Shown here in pieces: positions 19,297 through 30,130 of a stretch of DNA of 64,000 nucleotides (within the stretch, counting starts at the first letter, position 1; every line of letters starts with the position of its first letter). This DNA is from Tsuneonella rigui (GTDB lineage Bacteria; Pseudomonadota; Alphaproteobacteria; Sphingomonadales; Sphingomonadaceae). The translations under genes were made by a program, and so were the position numbers. The notes beneath the pieces are model-generated. The model worked only from the letters and a program-made list of their open reading frames with translations. It was not told the origin of the DNA and did no database searches. Location of the stretch: contig NZ_RSEL01000024.1 of assembly GCF_003958625.1 (NCBI RefSeq), forward strand, positions 62,001-126,000, given 5' to 3'.

Positions 19297-19371
19297 GGGC
19301 GTATAGCTCAGTGGTAGAGCACTATGTTGACATCGTAGGGGTCGCAAGTTCAATCCTTGCTACGCCCACCA
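19297..19371 (+). tRNA. tRNA-Val (GAC)
   Basis: A complete cloverleaf: acceptor GGGCGTA / TACGCCC, D arm GCTCAGTGGTAGAGC, anticodon stem CTATG / CGTAG with loop TTGACAT (anticodon GAC), T arm with loop TTCAATC, and an encoded CCA end at 19369-19371. It lies between cpdR and icd. Confidence 0.96.
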
Positions 19372-19383
19372 TCCGGACTTGAG

Positions 19384-19407
19384 AGGCGTCGCGAAAGCGG
19401 CGCCTTT
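19384..19407 (+). terminator. Terminator-like hairpin after tRNA-Val
   Basis: A nine-bp stem AGGCGTCGC / GCGGCGCCT (one G-T pair) with a GAAA tetraloop, followed by a weak TTTCGCGTTT tract. Its position 13 bases after the tRNA suggests tRNA transcript termination. Confidence 0.5.
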
Positions 19408-19484
19408 CGCGTTTCGGAGCCGCCCTTGCACCCCCGCCTCGCCCTGCTAAAGCGCCGCCAACTCTTTCACGCAGCAGGACCGTC

Positions 19485-20708
19485 ATGGCAAAGATCAAGG
19501 TAGTGAACCCCGTCGTCGAGATGGACGGCGATGAGATGACCCGCATCATCTGGCAGTGGATCCGCGAGCGGCTGATCCTCCCCTACCTCGACATCGATTT
19601 GAAGTACTACGACCTCTCCGTCGAGAAGCGCGACGAGACCGACGACCAGATCACCATCGATTCGGCGGAAGCAACGAAGAAGTACGGCGTCGCCGTGAAG
19701 TGCGCGACGATCACGCCCGACGAGGCGCGGGTCGAGGAATTCAAGCTCAAGTCGATGTGGAAGAGCCCCAACGGGACCATCCGCAACATCCTCGGCGGCA
19801 CGATCTTCCGCGAGCCGATCGTGATCCAGAACGTCCCCCGCCTGATCCCCGGCTGGACCGACCCGATCGTGGTCGGCCGCCACGCGTTCGGCGACCAGTA
19901 CCGCGCGACCGACATGGTCGTCCCCGGCCCCGGCAAGCTGCGGCTCGTGTTCGAAGGCGCCGACGGCCAAGTGATCGACCGCGAGGTGTTCAACTTCCCC
20001 GGCGGTGGCGTCGCGATGGCGATGTACAACCTCGACGATTCGATCCGGGACTTTGCCCGCTCGAGCTTCAACTACGGCCTCAACCTCGGCTGGCCGGTCT
20101 ACCTCAGCACCAAAAACACTATCCTCAAGGCCTATGATGGGCGGTTCAAGGACCTGTTCCAGGAAGTGTTCGACACCGAAGGCTTCGCCGAGAAGTTCAA
20201 GGCGGCGGGCATCGTCTACGAGCACCGCCTGATCGACGACATGGTCGCTTCGGCGCTCAAGTGGTCGGGCAAGTTCGTGTGGGCGTGCAAGAACTACGAC
20301 GGCGACGTGCAGTCGGACCAGGTCGCGCAGGGCTTCGGCAGCCTCGGCCTGATGACCTCGGTCCTGCTGACCCCAGATGGCAAGACGGTCGAGGCGGAAG
20401 CCGCCCACGGCACCGTCACCCGCCACTACCGCCAGCACCAGCAGGGCAAGGCGACCAGCACCAACCCGATCGCCAGCATCTTCGCCTGGACCCGCGGCCT
20501 CTACTACCGCGGCAAGTTCGACGGGACGCCCGAAGTGCAGAAGTTCGCCGAGACGCTCGAGCGCGTGTGCATCGAGACGGTCGAGAGCGGCAAGATGACC
20601 AAGGACCTCGCGCTCCTCATCGGCCCCGAACAGGCGTGGATGACCACCGAGCAGTTCTTCGAGGCGATCGTGCAGAACCTCGAAAAGGAAATGGCCGCCT
20701 GGGCCTGA
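19485..20708 (+). CDS. icd: NADP-dependent isocitrate dehydrogenase
   Basis: TCA-cycle enzyme, 407 residues, of the eukaryote-like (type II) NADP-IDH group common in alphaproteobacteria. Typical stretches are [14 protein letters not shown] at the N-terminus, the substrate-binding [38 protein letters not shown] and the coenzyme region [18 protein letters not shown] possible zinc-peptidase gene begins at or just inside its stop. Confidence 0.96.
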   Translation: MAKIKVVNPVVEMDGDEMTRIIWQWIRERLILPYLDIDLKYYDLSVEKRDETDDQITIDSAEATKKYGVAVKCATITPDEARVEEFKLKSMWKSPNGTIRNILGGTIFREPIVIQNVPRLIPGWTDPIVVGRHAFGDQYRATDMVVPGPGKLRLVFEGADGQVIDREVFNFPGGGVAMAMYNLDDSIRDFARSSFNYGLNLGWPVYLSTKNTILKAYDGRFKDLFQEVFDTEGFAEKFKAAGIVYEHRLIDDMVASALKWSGKFVWACKNYDGDVQSDQVAQGFGSLGLMTSVLLTPDGKTVEAEAAHGTVTRHYRQHQQGKATSTNPIASIFAWTRGLYYRGKFDGTPEVQKFAETLERVCIETVESGKMTKDLALLIGPEQAWMTTEQFFEAIVQNLEKEMAAWA

Positions 20709-20746
20709 CCCGGCTTTTCGGCGGCAAGTGGGGCGTCGCGCTCAGC

Positions 20747-21364
20747 GTGATCGCCCTGCTGCTCGCCTCCCCGCTGTTCGCGCCGCAACTGCTGGCGTTT
20801 CCCTATCGCGCCGAGAGCGCGATCGGGCCGGTATGGTCGGAACGGCCGATCGACCAAGCCGCGCTGGACAGGGTGGCCGCACGCTCTCGCGCGCTGCTCG
20901 CGCAAAGCCCAATCGCCGGCCCGAATGAGCAACGGCCGATCTTCCTCACCGAAGGCGGCTGGCGTTGGCTGTGGCTCGCCAACAGCAGCGCGGGCGGGTT
21001 CGCGCTGACCCGGCCGATAACCCGGGCCGTGGTAGTCAACGACGTCGACCTTGCCGCCGACCGCATAACGAACGGCGCCGCAATGGGCCGACAGCGCTCG
21101 CTCTCGGCGGTGCTGGCGCACGAGTTCACCCACGGCGTGATCCGCCGCCGCTACGGCCTGGTGAAATCGATCCTCGCGCCGCAGTGGCTGGTCGAGGGCT
21201 ACGCCGACCACGTCGCGCAAGAAAGCAGCCTTAGCGCCGCCGATGTCGCCAAGCTCGAAGCGACCGGTGCGAGCCACCCTGCGCTGGTGTATTATCGCGG
21301 CCGAAAGCGCGTGGAGGCTCTGCTCGCCGCCAACGGCAACGATGTGGACGCGCTATTCGACTAG
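20747..21364 (+). CDS. Putative gluzincin-type zinc peptidase, membrane-anchored
   Basis: The product has a hydrophobic N-terminus and a zinc-peptidase pattern: HEFTH at His125-His129 with a downstream ligand candidate Glu150 in VEGYADH. This H-E-x2-H plus E-x2-x-D layout is that of gluzincins, though I cannot name a family. The start is uncertain: GTG 20747 is the first ordinary start in frame, but a CTG at 20705 overlapping the icd stop would add 14 residues including the positive charges expected before the membrane segment. It is probably translated with icd. The active-site motif is clear; the substrate is unknown. Confidence 0.6.
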   Translation: MIALLLASPLFAPQLLAFPYRAESAIGPVWSERPIDQAALDRVAARSRALLAQSPIAGPNEQRPIFLTEGGWRWLWLANSSAGGFALTRPITRAVVVNDVDLAADRITNGAAMGRQRSLSAVLAHEFTHGVIRRRYGLVKSILAPQWLVEGYADHVAQESSLSAADVAKLEATGASHPALVYYRGRKRVEALLAANGNDVDALFD

Positions 21365-21367
21365 AGC

Positions 21368-22045
21368 TCAGTCGGTCCGGTTTTTCTTGATAAAGTCGAG
21401 TTCGTTCCGCGCGATCTCGCTATCGGGGTCGAACTTCTGGCTATCGCGGTAAGCCTGCTCGCCTTCGGTCCACTTGCGCTGCTCGATCAGAATATAGCCA
21501 ATGCCCCGCAGGGCGACCGCATTCCACCGCTTCTCGAGCGCGTCTGTCGCCGCAAGCGCCGCCTTACCCGGGACGGAGCGATAGAGCGTCAGCGCTTCGT
21601 CGAGCCGCCCCCTCATTTTGAGGACGTGCGCCAATTCCACGATGTACTGAGCATTTTCCGGCGCGAGCTCGCGCAAACGCGCCAACGTCGCCAGCGCTTC
21701 GTCCCCGTCGTTCGCTTCGGTCTGCAGATAAGCGCGCAGGAACAGCGCGTCACAATACGGAGCGCCAATGTCGATCGAATTGGCATCGGCGACGGCGCCG
21801 CTCGTCATGTACAGCAGCGTCTCGGGCGCTGAATGCCCGCAATAGACACGCTGGTCCTTGGGCCAGTTCTCACTCTCGTAGCGCGCAATGATCGGCTCGA
21901 TCTTCTGACTGGCCTGCTCGAACAGCCCGGCATCCAAGAGCTTGAACGCGGCGTTCACCACGACCTCAACGTCATCGTTCGTCAGGCTAGCGCCGGCTGT
22001 GGTGGGTATGGCCAGCAGTGCGAGTGAGAGAAGAACATTTCGCAT
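21368..22045 (-). CDS. Secreted TPR-like protein
   Basis: A protein of about 225 residues with a signal peptide (LLSLALLAIPTTAGAS). Helical segments such as ALATLARLRELAPENAQYIVELAHVLKMRG and GEQAYRDSQKFDPDSEIARNELDF fit tetratricopeptide repeats, suggesting a protein-binding scaffold in the periplasm. ATG 22045 gives the natural signal peptide; a longer start at 22078 adds eleven residues. No enzyme motif is seen. The gene converges on the 20747 gene with only a few bases between stops. Confidence 0.68.
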   Translation of the reverse strand: MRNVLLSLALLAIPTTAGASLTNDDVEVVVNAAFKLLDAGLFEQASQKIEPIIARYESENWPKDQRVYCGHSAPETLLYMTSGAVADANSIDIGAPYCDALFLRAYLQTEANDGDEALATLARLRELAPENAQYIVELAHVLKMRGRLDEALTLYRSVPGKAALAATDALEKRWNAVALRGIGYILIEQRKWTEGEQAYRDSQKFDPDSEIARNELDFIKKNRTD

Positions 22046-22101
22046 GCTGAACCGCCCCGTGAATCGTCCGAAGATCATACACTTGCACCCAGGGCAAGCA
22101 A

Positions 22102-23307
22102 TCAGCTCATGCGTTGCGGGGATCGCACATGTTCTTGCCGCACACCGTGGCCGATGAACCAGCCGGGGATCCGGCGCAGCAGAGGGAAGCGATTGAGCAG
22201 ACGCATGGGGAGCGGCGGCTCATCCGGCAGGCCGCCGGCGCCCGAAATCAGCGGATGCAGGACATTCTCATGGACCGTACGCTGCGCCGACTGAATGACC
22301 TTGGTCGGCCATAGCCGGCGCTGCTGCAGGTAAGACAGGAGTGGATCGACGGTCGCCCCGCGCGCGAGCGGCGCGGCGAGCAGGTTGGCGCTGGCGACGG
22401 CATCCTGGATCGCGAGGTTGATGCCGATCCCGCCCACCGGGCTCATCGCGTGCGCCGCATCACCGATCGCGAGCAGGCCGGGCCGGCTCCATTCAGTGAG
22501 GCGATCGAGCGAGACCGACAGCAGGCTGACACTGTCCCAATCCGGCAACGCGGCGGTGAGATCGGGAAGATCGGGTGACGCCGCGCGCACGTCGGCGCGG
22601 AACGCCTCGATCCCGCGCTCCTTGATCGTCTGCGCCCCGCCCTTGGCGATGACAAACGCGCATTGCCAGTAGTCGCCGCGGTCGATCATCACGATCAGCT
22701 TGTTGCCCGCCACGCTGCCGCGCAGCGTCGTGCCGCTGGTCTCCTTAGGAACGGCGAACCAGAACACGTCGATCGGCGCACCCAGCGTTTCGAGCGGGAG
22801 CACGCGGCGCGCGATCGAATCCCGTCCATCGCATGCGATCACCAATCGGCGCGCGCGCAGCTCCTCACCGCTGCGGAGGCGGACGCCGACCGTGCGACCA
22901 TCTTCCTCGATGAATTCCTCGACCGGCGCTTCCATGCGCAGCGCGAAGCCGGGATAGCGCGAAGCCTCGTCGCGCACGAAATCGAGAAATTCCCACTGCG
23001 GCATCATCGCGATGAACGGCGCCGGCATCGCCAGATGCGACAGGTCGCCGATCACCATGTCCCGCCCGTTCCAGGTGATCTCGGCGCGATCAATCCGGTT
23101 GTGCGGCCGCTGCAGGAAGCGCTCGAGCAAGCCGAGCTCGCTCAGGATCTCCATCGTCGAAGGGTGGACGGTATCGCCGCGGAAATCGCGAAAGAAGTCC
23201 GCGTGCTTTTCCAGCACCAGCACCGATACCCCCGCCCGCGCGAGCAACAGCGCCGCCATCATGCCCGCCGGCCCGCCGCCGACGACGATCACATCGGGTG
23301 CTTTCAT
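22102..23307 (-). CDS. FAD-dependent monooxygenase (PHBH/UbiH-like)
   Basis: Class A flavoprotein monooxygenase of 401 residues. The N-terminal Rossmann motif VVGGGPAGMMAALLLARAG binds ADP, the mid-protein LVIACDGRDS is the DG motif, and GLLAIGDAAHAMSPVGGIG is the GD motif near the flavin. RGDTVHPSTMEIL resembles ring hydroxylases acting on aromatics or quinone precursors. The substrate cannot be named from sequence. Nearest same-strand gene downstream is the TPR protein, 23 bases away, so the two may be cotranscribed. Confidence 0.85.
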   Translation of the reverse strand: MKAPDVIVVGGGPAGMMAALLLARAGVSVLVLEKHADFFRDFRGDTVHPSTMEILSELGLLERFLQRPHNRIDRAEITWNGRDMVIGDLSHLAMPAPFIAMMPQWEFLDFVRDEASRYPGFALRMEAPVEEFIEEDGRTVGVRLRSGEELRARRLVIACDGRDSIARRVLPLETLGAPIDVFWFAVPKETSGTTLRGSVAGNKLIVMIDRGDYWQCAFVIAKGGAQTIKERGIEAFRADVRAASPDLPDLTAALPDWDSVSLLSVSLDRLTEWSRPGLLAIGDAAHAMSPVGGIGINLAIQDAVASANLLAAPLARGATVDPLLSYLQQRRLWPTKVIQSAQRTVHENVLHPLISGAGGLPDEPPLPMRLLNRFPLLRRIPGWFIGHGVRQEHVRSPQRMS

Positions 23308-23597
23308 GACGCCAGCCTACACCCTGAAGGCCAGAGCAGCGAGCGCCGTTCGCGAAAGGGGTGTCCTACAGGCGCATGGTTCGTCTAGCAGTCAGGCATG
23401 ATGGCCACCTCCTACCCCGACACCATTCGCGCTGCCCGACTCATCAAACCCACGGCGCGTGTGGCTTTTGCCAATGGCGAAAGTCACACGAGCTTTGCAG
23501 ATAATCGTTCGAATACAGGATCTTCCCCCGCAAAGTCACAGAGTTTCGCTCCCCAATTTGCGTGCCAAGTCCAACACTCGAAGTGGACAGCGCGCTG

Positions 23598-25358
23598 ATG
23601 GCCGCCGAGCTGACCACCACCAATACGCTCTCCGATGCGCTGGTGATCCTAGGCGCCGCGGGGATCGTCATCCCGGTCTTCCACCGCTTCCGCATCACCC
23701 CGGTCATCGGGTTCATTCTGATCGGCATCCTCGTCGGCCCGTTCGGCCTGGGCCGGCTGGTTCCCGACAACCCGTGGCTCTTCCACTTCACCATCACCGA
23801 ACCCGAGGCGCTCGAACCGTTTGCCGAGTTCGGCATCGTCCTGCTGCTGTTCACCATCGGGCTGGAGCTGTCGTTCAACCGATTGTGGTCGATGCGGAAG
23901 CTGGTGTTCGGCCTCGGAGCGCTGGAGCTGCTGCTGATCGGTGCGCTGCTGGCCATCGCGCTGGCGGTGATCGGCGAAGGCTGGACCGGCGCCGCCGCGC
24001 TCGGCTTTGCGCTGGCGCTCAGTTCGACCGCAATCGTGCTGCCAATTTCCGGCACGACCAGCCCGGTGGGCCGCGCGGCGCTGTCGATGCTATTGTTCGA
24101 AGACATCGCGATCGTGCCGATCATCTTCGTGCTCGGCGCGCTGGCTCCCTATGCGCAGGCTGATGGCCTCGATGGACTGGTGCGCACCTTGTGGCAGGGC
24201 GCGTTGGTGGTCGCCGCGCTGCTTATCGCCGGACGCATCGCCTTGCCGCGCCTGTTCGGTCAGGCGGCGCGCACCAAGAGCCCCGAATTGTTCCTTGCGG
24301 CGAGCCTGCTGGTCGTGATCGGCGCCAGCCTGGCAACTTCAGCGGTGGGCCTGTCGCCGATCGTCGGCGCGCTGATCGCGGGCTTGCTCATCGCTGAGAC
24401 CGAATACCATGGCGAGGTCGAGAGCATCATCGAGCCGTTCAAGGGCCTCGCGCTCGGCATTTTCCTGATCACCGTCGGCATGAGCGTCGACCTCGCGCGC
24501 ATCTGGGCGGAGTTCGGCTCGATCGCTCTGGCGGTGGTGGGTGTGCTTGCGCTGAAGGCGGTGGTTACGGGCCTTCTGCTACGCATGATGGGCGCGCGGC
24601 GCGGCACCGCCGCCGAGACAGGCCTCCTTATGTCGAGCCCGAGCGAGACGACGCTGATCGTCCTCACCGCGGCGACTGTGGCGCAAGTGATCGACCGCGA
24701 GACGGCGCAGTTCTGGCAGATCGTCACCGCCATCGGGCTCACCATCACCCCGCTGCTCGCCCGCCTCGGCAACCTGGTCGCGCGCCAGGTCGAGCCGCTG
24801 CCGGAGGTGCAGGACGACCTCGGCGAAGGGCGTGCGATCATCGTCGGCGCGGGCCGCGTCGGGCGGCTGGTGGCGGACATGCTCACCGTCCACGGCATTC
24901 CCTACATCGCGGTCGACAGCGACTCCGATCTCGTCCTGCGCGGGCGGCGGCGGGGCTACCGCGCAACCTTCGGCGATGCCGGGCGCGGGCCGACGCTCGA
25001 CCGCCTCGGGGTGGACCGCGCGCCCGCGGTGATCCTCACGATGGACGAGCCGGTCCTGGCGCAGCGGCTGACCGCCAAGCTGCGCAAGGCCTATCCCGAC
25101 CTGCCGATCATCGCCCGCGCCCGCGACCTGACGCACGCCGCGGCGCTCTATCGGGCCGGGGCGAGCACCGCGGTGCCGGAGACTCTAGAAAGCTCGCTCC
25201 AGCTATCGGAAGCGGTGCTGGTCGATCTGGGCGTCGCGATGGGCCCGGTGATCGCCTCGATCCACGAAAAGCGCGACTCCTTCCGCGAGCGGATTCGCGA
25301 GGAAGCGGACCTGCAATACAAGCCCAAGCTGCGCACCAGCATCGCCGATCCCGGATAG
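23598..25358 (+). CDS. Monovalent cation:proton antiporter, CPA2/Kef type
   Basis: Inner-membrane K+/H+ antiporter-like protein of about 586 residues. The first 380 residues are strongly hydrophobic with the Kef-like segments FGIVLLLFTIGLELS, LALSSTAIVLP and LLFEDIAIVPIIF. A cytoplasmic TrkA-N (RCK) nucleotide-binding domain starts near residue 410 with AIIVGAGRVGRLVADML. This is KefB/KefC-like architecture; glutathione gating is not shown. ATG 23598 is preferred over a GTG 36 bases upstream; neither has a clear ribosome site. Confidence 0.85.
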   Translation: MAAELTTTNTLSDALVILGAAGIVIPVFHRFRITPVIGFILIGILVGPFGLGRLVPDNPWLFHFTITEPEALEPFAEFGIVLLLFTIGLELSFNRLWSMRKLVFGLGALELLLIGALLAIALAVIGEGWTGAAALGFALALSSTAIVLPISGTTSPVGRAALSMLLFEDIAIVPIIFVLGALAPYAQADGLDGLVRTLWQGALVVAALLIAGRIALPRLFGQAARTKSPELFLAASLLVVIGASLATSAVGLSPIVGALIAGLLIAETEYHGEVESIIEPFKGLALGIFLITVGMSVDLARIWAEFGSIALAVVGVLALKAVVTGLLLRMMGARRGTAAETGLLMSSPSETTLIVLTAATVAQVIDRETAQFWQIVTAIGLTITPLLARLGNLVARQVEPLPEVQDDLGEGRAIIVGAGRVGRLVADMLTVHGIPYIAVDSDSDLVLRGRRRGYRATFGDAGRGPTLDRLGVDRAPAVILTMDEPVLAQRLTAKLRKAYPDLPIIARARDLTHAAALYRAGASTAVPETLESSLQLSEAVLVDLGVAMGPVIASIHEKRDSFRERIREEADLQYKPKLRTSIADPG

Positions 25359-25402
25359 AAGCCGCCGCCCGTTCGTTGGTTCAGCGTAAAAAGGAGATTT
25401 CC

Positions 25403-25579
25403 ATGCGCAACGACAACCAGAACGCCCAGTCGCCGGAAGCCATGAAGCCCTCGCACCAGACCGGCGAGGAAAACGGAGTGATCAAAGGTCAGCAGCGTGA
25501 AGGCAACCGCTCGCCCCTCACCGACACGCCGCGCGGCAGCGAGCCGGAGACACGCGGGACCAGCGGCCGCCGCGGCTAA
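25403..25579 (+). CDS. Small hydrophilic protein, 58 residues
   Basis: Starts at an ATG with an excellent ribosome site (AAGGAG, seven bases before). The product is highly polar, rich in Gln, Asn, Glu, Gly and Arg, and probably disordered. The composition recalls stress-related KGG-type small proteins, but I recognise no family. It may be read from the antiporter transcript, 44 bases upstream, or from its own promoter. Confidence 0.6.
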   Translation: MRNDNQNAQSPEAMKPSHQTGEENGVIKGQQREGNRSPLTDTPRGSEPETRGTSGRRG

Positions 25580-25582
25580 CCG

Positions 25583-28237
25583 TCAGGCGGTTGCGGGTGC
25601 GCTCTCGAGCGCGCGCCGCACCGCCGCGATGGCCTCGTCCGCTTTGCTCGCATCGGGTCCGCCGCCCTGCGCCATGTCGGGCCGGCCGCCGCCGCCCTTG
25701 CCGCCGAGCGCCTCGACGCCCGCGCGCACCAGCGCAACGGCATCGTACCGGCTGGTAAGATCATCAGTCACCGCCGCCGCAATCGCCGCGCGGCCGTCGT
25801 TGACCGCGACGATCGCCGCCACGCCCGAGCCCATCCGCGCCTTCGCTTCGTCGAGCAGGCCGCGCAGTTCCTTGGCCTCGAGTCCTTCGATCACCTGGCC
25901 GGAGAACTTCACGCCGCCGACATCCTCGTCCGCCGGCCCGGCCTTCGCCCCGCCGCCGCCGAGCGCCAGCGCCTTGCGCGCATCGGCGAGCTCGCGTTCG
26001 AGCCGCTTGCGGTCGTCGAGCAGCGCAGCGATCCGGTTCGGCACCTCCTCGGGTGCCACCCGGATTGCCGCAGCGGCGTTCTTCAGTGCTTCCTCGCGCG
26101 CCACCAGCCATTCGCGCGCCGCCTCGCCGGTCAGCGCCTCGATCCGGCGCACGCCCGAGCTGACCGCGCTTTCGGAGACGATGCGGAAGAGCCCGATATC
26201 GCCCGTCGCCCGCACGTGGGTGCCGCCGCACAACTCCACCGAATACGTCCGCTCCTCGCCGGCACGGCCCATGCTCAGCACGCGCACTTCGTCGCCGTAC
26301 TTCTCGCCGAACAGCGCCATCGCGCCCGCCGCGATCGCGTCGTCGGGGCTCATCAATCGGGTCGAGACGGTCTCGTTGGCGCGAATTTCCGCGTTCACCT
26401 CGGCCTCGACCGCGGCGATGTCCTCGGGCGTCAGCGGCTTGGGATGCGAGAAGTCGAACCGCAGCCGATCTTCCGCCACCAGCGAACCCTTCTGCGTCAC
26501 GTGCTCGCCGAGCCGGCGCCGCAGTGCTTCGTGCATCAGGTGCGTAGCCGAGTGATTGGCGCGAATGCGGTCGCGCCGTTCGGCATCGACCCACAGGTGC
26601 ACCGTGTCGCCGGCCTTGAGCGTCCCCGCCTCGACCGTGGCGTGATGCGCGTGCAGACGCCCGAGCGGCTTGCTCGTGTCGGTCACCGCGATCCGTAGAC
26701 CTTCTGGAGTGGTGATCGTGCCCGCATCACCGGTCTGCCCGCCGCTTTCACCGTAGAACGGGGTCTGGTTGGTGAGCACCAGCACGCTATCGCCCGCGCC
26801 AGCGCTGCTCACCTCGGCGCCGTCCTTGATCAGCGCCACCACCCGGCCCTCGCCCTCGGTCGCGCTGTAGCCGGTGAACTCGGTCGCACCCTCGCGCTCG
26901 GCAATGTCGAACCACAGCTCGCCGTCGGCAGCCTGACCGGAGCCCTTCCACGCCGCGCGCGCCGCGGCCTTCTGCCGCGCCATCGCCGCATCGAAGCCTT
27001 CGCGGTCTACCGTCAGCCCGCGGCTGCGCAGCGCGTCTTCGGTGAGGTCGTACGGAAAGCCGTAAGTGTCATAGAGCTTGAACGCGGTCTCGCCGTCGAG
27101 GCTGGCGCCCTCGCCCATGCCGCCGGTCGCCTCGTCGAGCAGGCGCAGGCCGTTCGCCAGCGTCCGGCGAAACTGAGTCTCCTCGCGTTCGAGCGTCTCC
27201 TCGATCAGCGGCTGCGCGCGGCCGAGCTCGGGATAGGCCTGGCCCATCTCGGTCACCAGCGCAGGTACAAGGCGATGCATCAGCGGCTCGCTCGCGCCCA
27301 GTAGGTGCGCATGGCGCATCGCCCGCCGCATGATCCGCCGCAGCACATAGCCGCGCCCCTCATTCGACGGCAGCACGCCGTCGGCAAGAAGGAAACTGGT
27401 CGAGCGCAAATGATCGGCGATGACTTTGTGGCTCGGGCTCGCCGGATCGGCGCTGGTGAGATCGGCCGACGCCTCGATCAGCGCGCGCATCGTGGTCGTT
27501 TCGAACACCGTGTGCACGCCCTGCAGCACGGTCGAGACGCGCTCCAGCCCCATGCCCGTGTCGATCGACGGCTTGGGCAGGTCGCGCACGATCGTGCCCG
27601 CTTCCTGCTCGAACTGCATGAACACGAGGTTCCAGATCTCGACGTAGCGGTCGCCGTCCTCGTCCGGACTGCCCGGGGGGCCGCCGGCGATGCTGGCCCC
27701 ATGATCGAAGAAGATTTCCGAGCAGGGACCGCACGGACCATCGTCGCCCATCGACCAGAAGTTGTCCTTGGTCGCGATGCGGATCAGCCGCTCATCGGGC
27801 AGCCCGGCGATCTTCTTCCAGAGGTCGTAGGCCTCGTCGTCGGTGTGATAGACGGTCGCGGTCAGCTTTTCGGCCGGGAGGCCCCAGTCCTTGGTCAGCA
27901 GGGTCCATGCATGATGGATCGCCTGTTCCTTGAAGTAATCGCCGAACGAGAAGTTGCCCATCATCTCGAAGAACGTGAGGTGCCGCGCGGTGTAGCCGAC
28001 GTTGTCGAGATCGTTGTGCTTGCCGCCCGCGCGCACGCACTTCTGACTGCTCGCCGCGGTCGGGCTCGGCGGGGTTTCGAGGCCGGTGAACACGTTCTTG
28101 AACGGCACCATTCCCGCGTTGACGAACATCAGCGTCGGATCGTTGTACGGCACCAGCGGTGCACTCGGCACGACGCGGTGCCCTTCGCGCGCGAAGAAGT
28201 CGAGGAAGCTGCGGCGGATCTCGTTGGTCGAGGACAT
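25583..28237 (-). CDS. alaS: Alanine-tRNA ligase
   Basis: Class II aminoacyl-tRNA synthetase of 884 residues. The N-terminus [18 protein letters not shown] is diagnostic. It contains the class II catalytic core ([14 protein letters not shown]), the editing domain with [12 protein letters not shown] and CGGTHV zinc-type motifs, and the C-terminal DHHA1 domain with [16 protein letters not shown] 28237 matches the family start; eleven more upstream residues are in frame but unlikely. Confidence 0.97.
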   Translation of the reverse strand: MSSTNEIRRSFLDFFAREGHRVVPSAPLVPYNDPTLMFVNAGMVPFKNVFTGLETPPSPTAASSQKCVRAGGKHNDLDNVGYTARHLTFFEMMGNFSFGDYFKEQAIHHAWTLLTKDWGLPAEKLTATVYHTDDEAYDLWKKIAGLPDERLIRIATKDNFWSMGDDGPCGPCSEIFFDHGASIAGGPPGSPDEDGDRYVEIWNLVFMQFEQEAGTIVRDLPKPSIDTGMGLERVSTVLQGVHTVFETTTMRALIEASADLTSADPASPSHKVIADHLRSTSFLLADGVLPSNEGRGYVLRRIMRRAMRHAHLLGASEPLMHRLVPALVTEMGQAYPELGRAQPLIEETLEREETQFRRTLANGLRLLDEATGGMGEGASLDGETAFKLYDTYGFPYDLTEDALRSRGLTVDREGFDAAMARQKAAARAAWKGSGQAADGELWFDIAEREGATEFTGYSATEGEGRVVALIKDGAEVSSAGAGDSVLVLTNQTPFYGESGGQTGDAGTITTPEGLRIAVTDTSKPLGRLHAHHATVEAGTLKAGDTVHLWVDAERRDRIRANHSATHLMHEALRRRLGEHVTQKGSLVAEDRLRFDFSHPKPLTPEDIAAVEAEVNAEIRANETVSTRLMSPDDAIAAGAMALFGEKYGDEVRVLSMGRAGEERTYSVELCGGTHVRATGDIGLFRIVSESAVSSGVRRIEALTGEAAREWLVAREEALKNAAAAIRVAPEEVPNRIAALLDDRKRLERELADARKALALGGGGAKAGPADEDVGGVKFSGQVIEGLEAKELRGLLDEAKARMGSGVAAIVAVNDGRAAIAAAVTDDLTSRYDAVALVRAGVEALGGKGGGGRPDMAQGGGPDASKADEAIAAVRRALESAPATA

Positions 28238-28310
28238 AATGCCGTGCAGGTAAATGCTGCAGCGCGGCACGACAAGCGGATTAAGGCGGCGGCACGTGCA
28301 AGCCGCGCGA

Positions 28311-29198
28311 TCAAGCGTCAGGTGCGACCACCTTCAATGCGCGGGGCCGCGCCTTGAGGACGAGCGGCAATGGCAGCCGTAGCCGCTCGCCATCCAGTGC
28401 GATCTCGGTCTCGCCGAGTCCCTCGATACGTATCTCACGGGCGGTGGTAACGAGCGCGAAATCGCGCGCCCGGTCAGGCCGGCCCAGCATCACGCGCATC
28501 GCCGCACGGACCACACCGCCGCGCGTGAGCGGTGCGAGAGCGAATAGCGACAGCACGCCATCGTCGAGCGCGGCCCGTTCGTTCGGGCGGCCCTCCAGCA
28601 CTTCGTAGAGATTATTGCCGATGAACAGCATCGCCGATCTTAGACGCTGCGGCTTGCCATCGATCTCCAGATCGAACGATTGCGGCCGGAGTTTGCGAAG
28701 CACACGCCAGCCCGCGACGATCGAGGCCGGTAGCTTCGACAGCGCGGACCTTTCCCGCTCGCGCACGAGCTGGGCATAGGCGCCCAGTGAAGCGTTATTT
28801 ATGAACGTGCGGTCCCCAGCTTCGCCGAGGTCAACCGCGGTCGCGCGGCCCTGCGCGGCAAGCTTGGCTGCCTCCGCGAGATCGAGGGGAATACCGAGCT
28901 GGCGCGCGAAGTGATTGCGGGTGCCGAGCGGAAGGACCGCCAGTTCGCTTCCTGAGGCCGCCAGGATGCCGGCCGCGCTGCCGAGGGTGCCGTCGCCCCC
29001 GCCCACCACAAGGCGCGGGGCGCCTCGATGCCGCTCCACAGCGGCCGCGATGTCCTTGCCCTCGACAAGCTCAAGCGCAATGGACTGGCCCGCGTCGGCG
29101 AAGGCCTGCTCTATCGCATCGCCGAGCGCATCGCCCTTCGCGCTCGCGGTGCCGCCCGAGCGGTTGACGATAATTGGGAGCGGCGTGCCGACGGCCAT
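28311..29198 (-). CDS. Diacylglycerol kinase-family lipid kinase
   Basis: DAGK catalytic-domain protein of 295 residues. Supporting motifs are [11 protein letters not shown] at the N-terminus, the ATP-binding [16 protein letters not shown] and [16 protein letters not shown], and [14 protein letters not shown]. The family phosphorylates diacylglycerol, ceramide or similar lipids in the cytoplasmic leaflet; in a sphingolipid-making lineage a sphingoid or ceramide substrate is possible but unproven. It lies between a methyltransferase and alaS, all on the minus strand. Confidence 0.85.
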   Translation of the reverse strand: MAVGTPLPIIVNRSGGTASAKGDALGDAIEQAFADAGQSIALELVEGKDIAAAVERHRGAPRLVVGGGDGTLGSAAGILAASGSELAVLPLGTRNHFARQLGIPLDLAEAAKLAAQGRATAVDLGEAGDRTFINNASLGAYAQLVRERERSALSKLPASIVAGWRVLRKLRPQSFDLEIDGKPQRLRSAMLFIGNNLYEVLEGRPNERAALDDGVLSLFALAPLTRGGVVRAAMRVMLGRPDRARDFALVTTAREIRIEGLGETEIALDGERLRLPLPLVLKARPRALKVVAPDA

Positions 29199-29219
29199 GC
29201 TGGGCTGGAGTCCGTCGCC

Positions 29220-30041
29220 TCAACGGGTACGCGCAGAGACGATCCACGCCGCGCCCTGCATCGCCACAAGCTGTCCCTGGTCGTTGGCAGCGAGATAGCG
29301 GCGCAGCTTGTCTGTGAACTCGGCGCGAGCATGCTCATCGAGGCTCGCCGCCGCGCGCGCGGCCGGGCCGATGGCGAGAAAGTACGACAGCGCGTCCTCA
29401 ACGGCATACTCACCGGTGCCCGCGATGTAGGCGAAATCGACCGGCTCGAACGCAATCTCCTTCCAGCCTGCCTGATCCAGAATCGATTCGACCCGGTCGC
29501 GGTCCGCGAAAGCAAAGGGACCTGGAGTCTCGGGCGCTTCCACCGGGATCGTTCCCTCCGGCAATAGCGCAGCCACCTGCTCGGCCCATGGGTTCTCGCT
29601 CCGGTCGCGGAAGCAGGAGAAGACCAGTCTCGCGTTGGGAGCTGCGCCCTTCGCGAGATTGGTGAACGCTCCCACCGGGTCGCCGAAGAACATGACGCCA
29701 TGGCGCGAGACGACCAGGTCCGGCGAAAATTGCGAGCCGCGCCAAGTCGCCGCGTCGGCGACGAAGAACGTCACGTTGTCGAGGTGCGCCGCGCGTTCTC
29801 GGGCCGCTTCGACCAGGTCTTCGCTAATGTCGAGACCGATGATTTCCGCTTCGGAATGGCCTCGGCCCAGCGCGAGCGAGAGTTCACCGGCACCGCAACC
29901 CACATCGAGCGCTCGCGAGATCGGGCGAGCGCTGGCGCGAGCGAGGAGCCGGTCGGTGAGGCCGGCGAAGCTGCGGTCGGTGCGGCGCCACTCGTCGGCC
30001 CACTTGCGGCCTACTCGGCCCTCCCAATCGCTGCGATCCAT
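29220..30041 (-). CDS. Class I SAM-dependent methyltransferase
   Basis: A 273-residue methyltransferase with motif I LDVGCGAGELSLALG near residue 44, motif II EIIGLDISEDLVEAAR and a motif-IV-like PDLVVSRHGVMFFGDP. The fold is clear, the substrate is not. Its stop lies 21 bases before the lipid kinase start, suggesting a two-gene unit with the lipid kinase. Confidence 0.82.
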   Translation of the reverse strand: MDRSDWEGRVGRKWADEWRRTDRSFAGLTDRLLARASARPISRALDVGCGAGELSLALGRGHSEAEIIGLDISEDLVEAARERAAHLDNVTFFVADAATWRGSQFSPDLVVSRHGVMFFGDPVGAFTNLAKGAAPNARLVFSCFRDRSENPWAEQVAALLPEGTIPVEAPETPGPFAFADRDRVESILDQAGWKEIAFEPVDFAYIAGTGEYAVEDALSYFLAIGPAARAAASLDEHARAEFTDKLRRYLAANDQGQLVAMQGAAWIVSARTR

Positions 30042-30130
30042 GGTGACCCTCGTAATCGGTTGCGCCGACTACGGATTCGCGTGCTTGCCCGGCAAAAGCA
30101 AGCGATGCCTTCGGACCGCCTCGAGAAACG

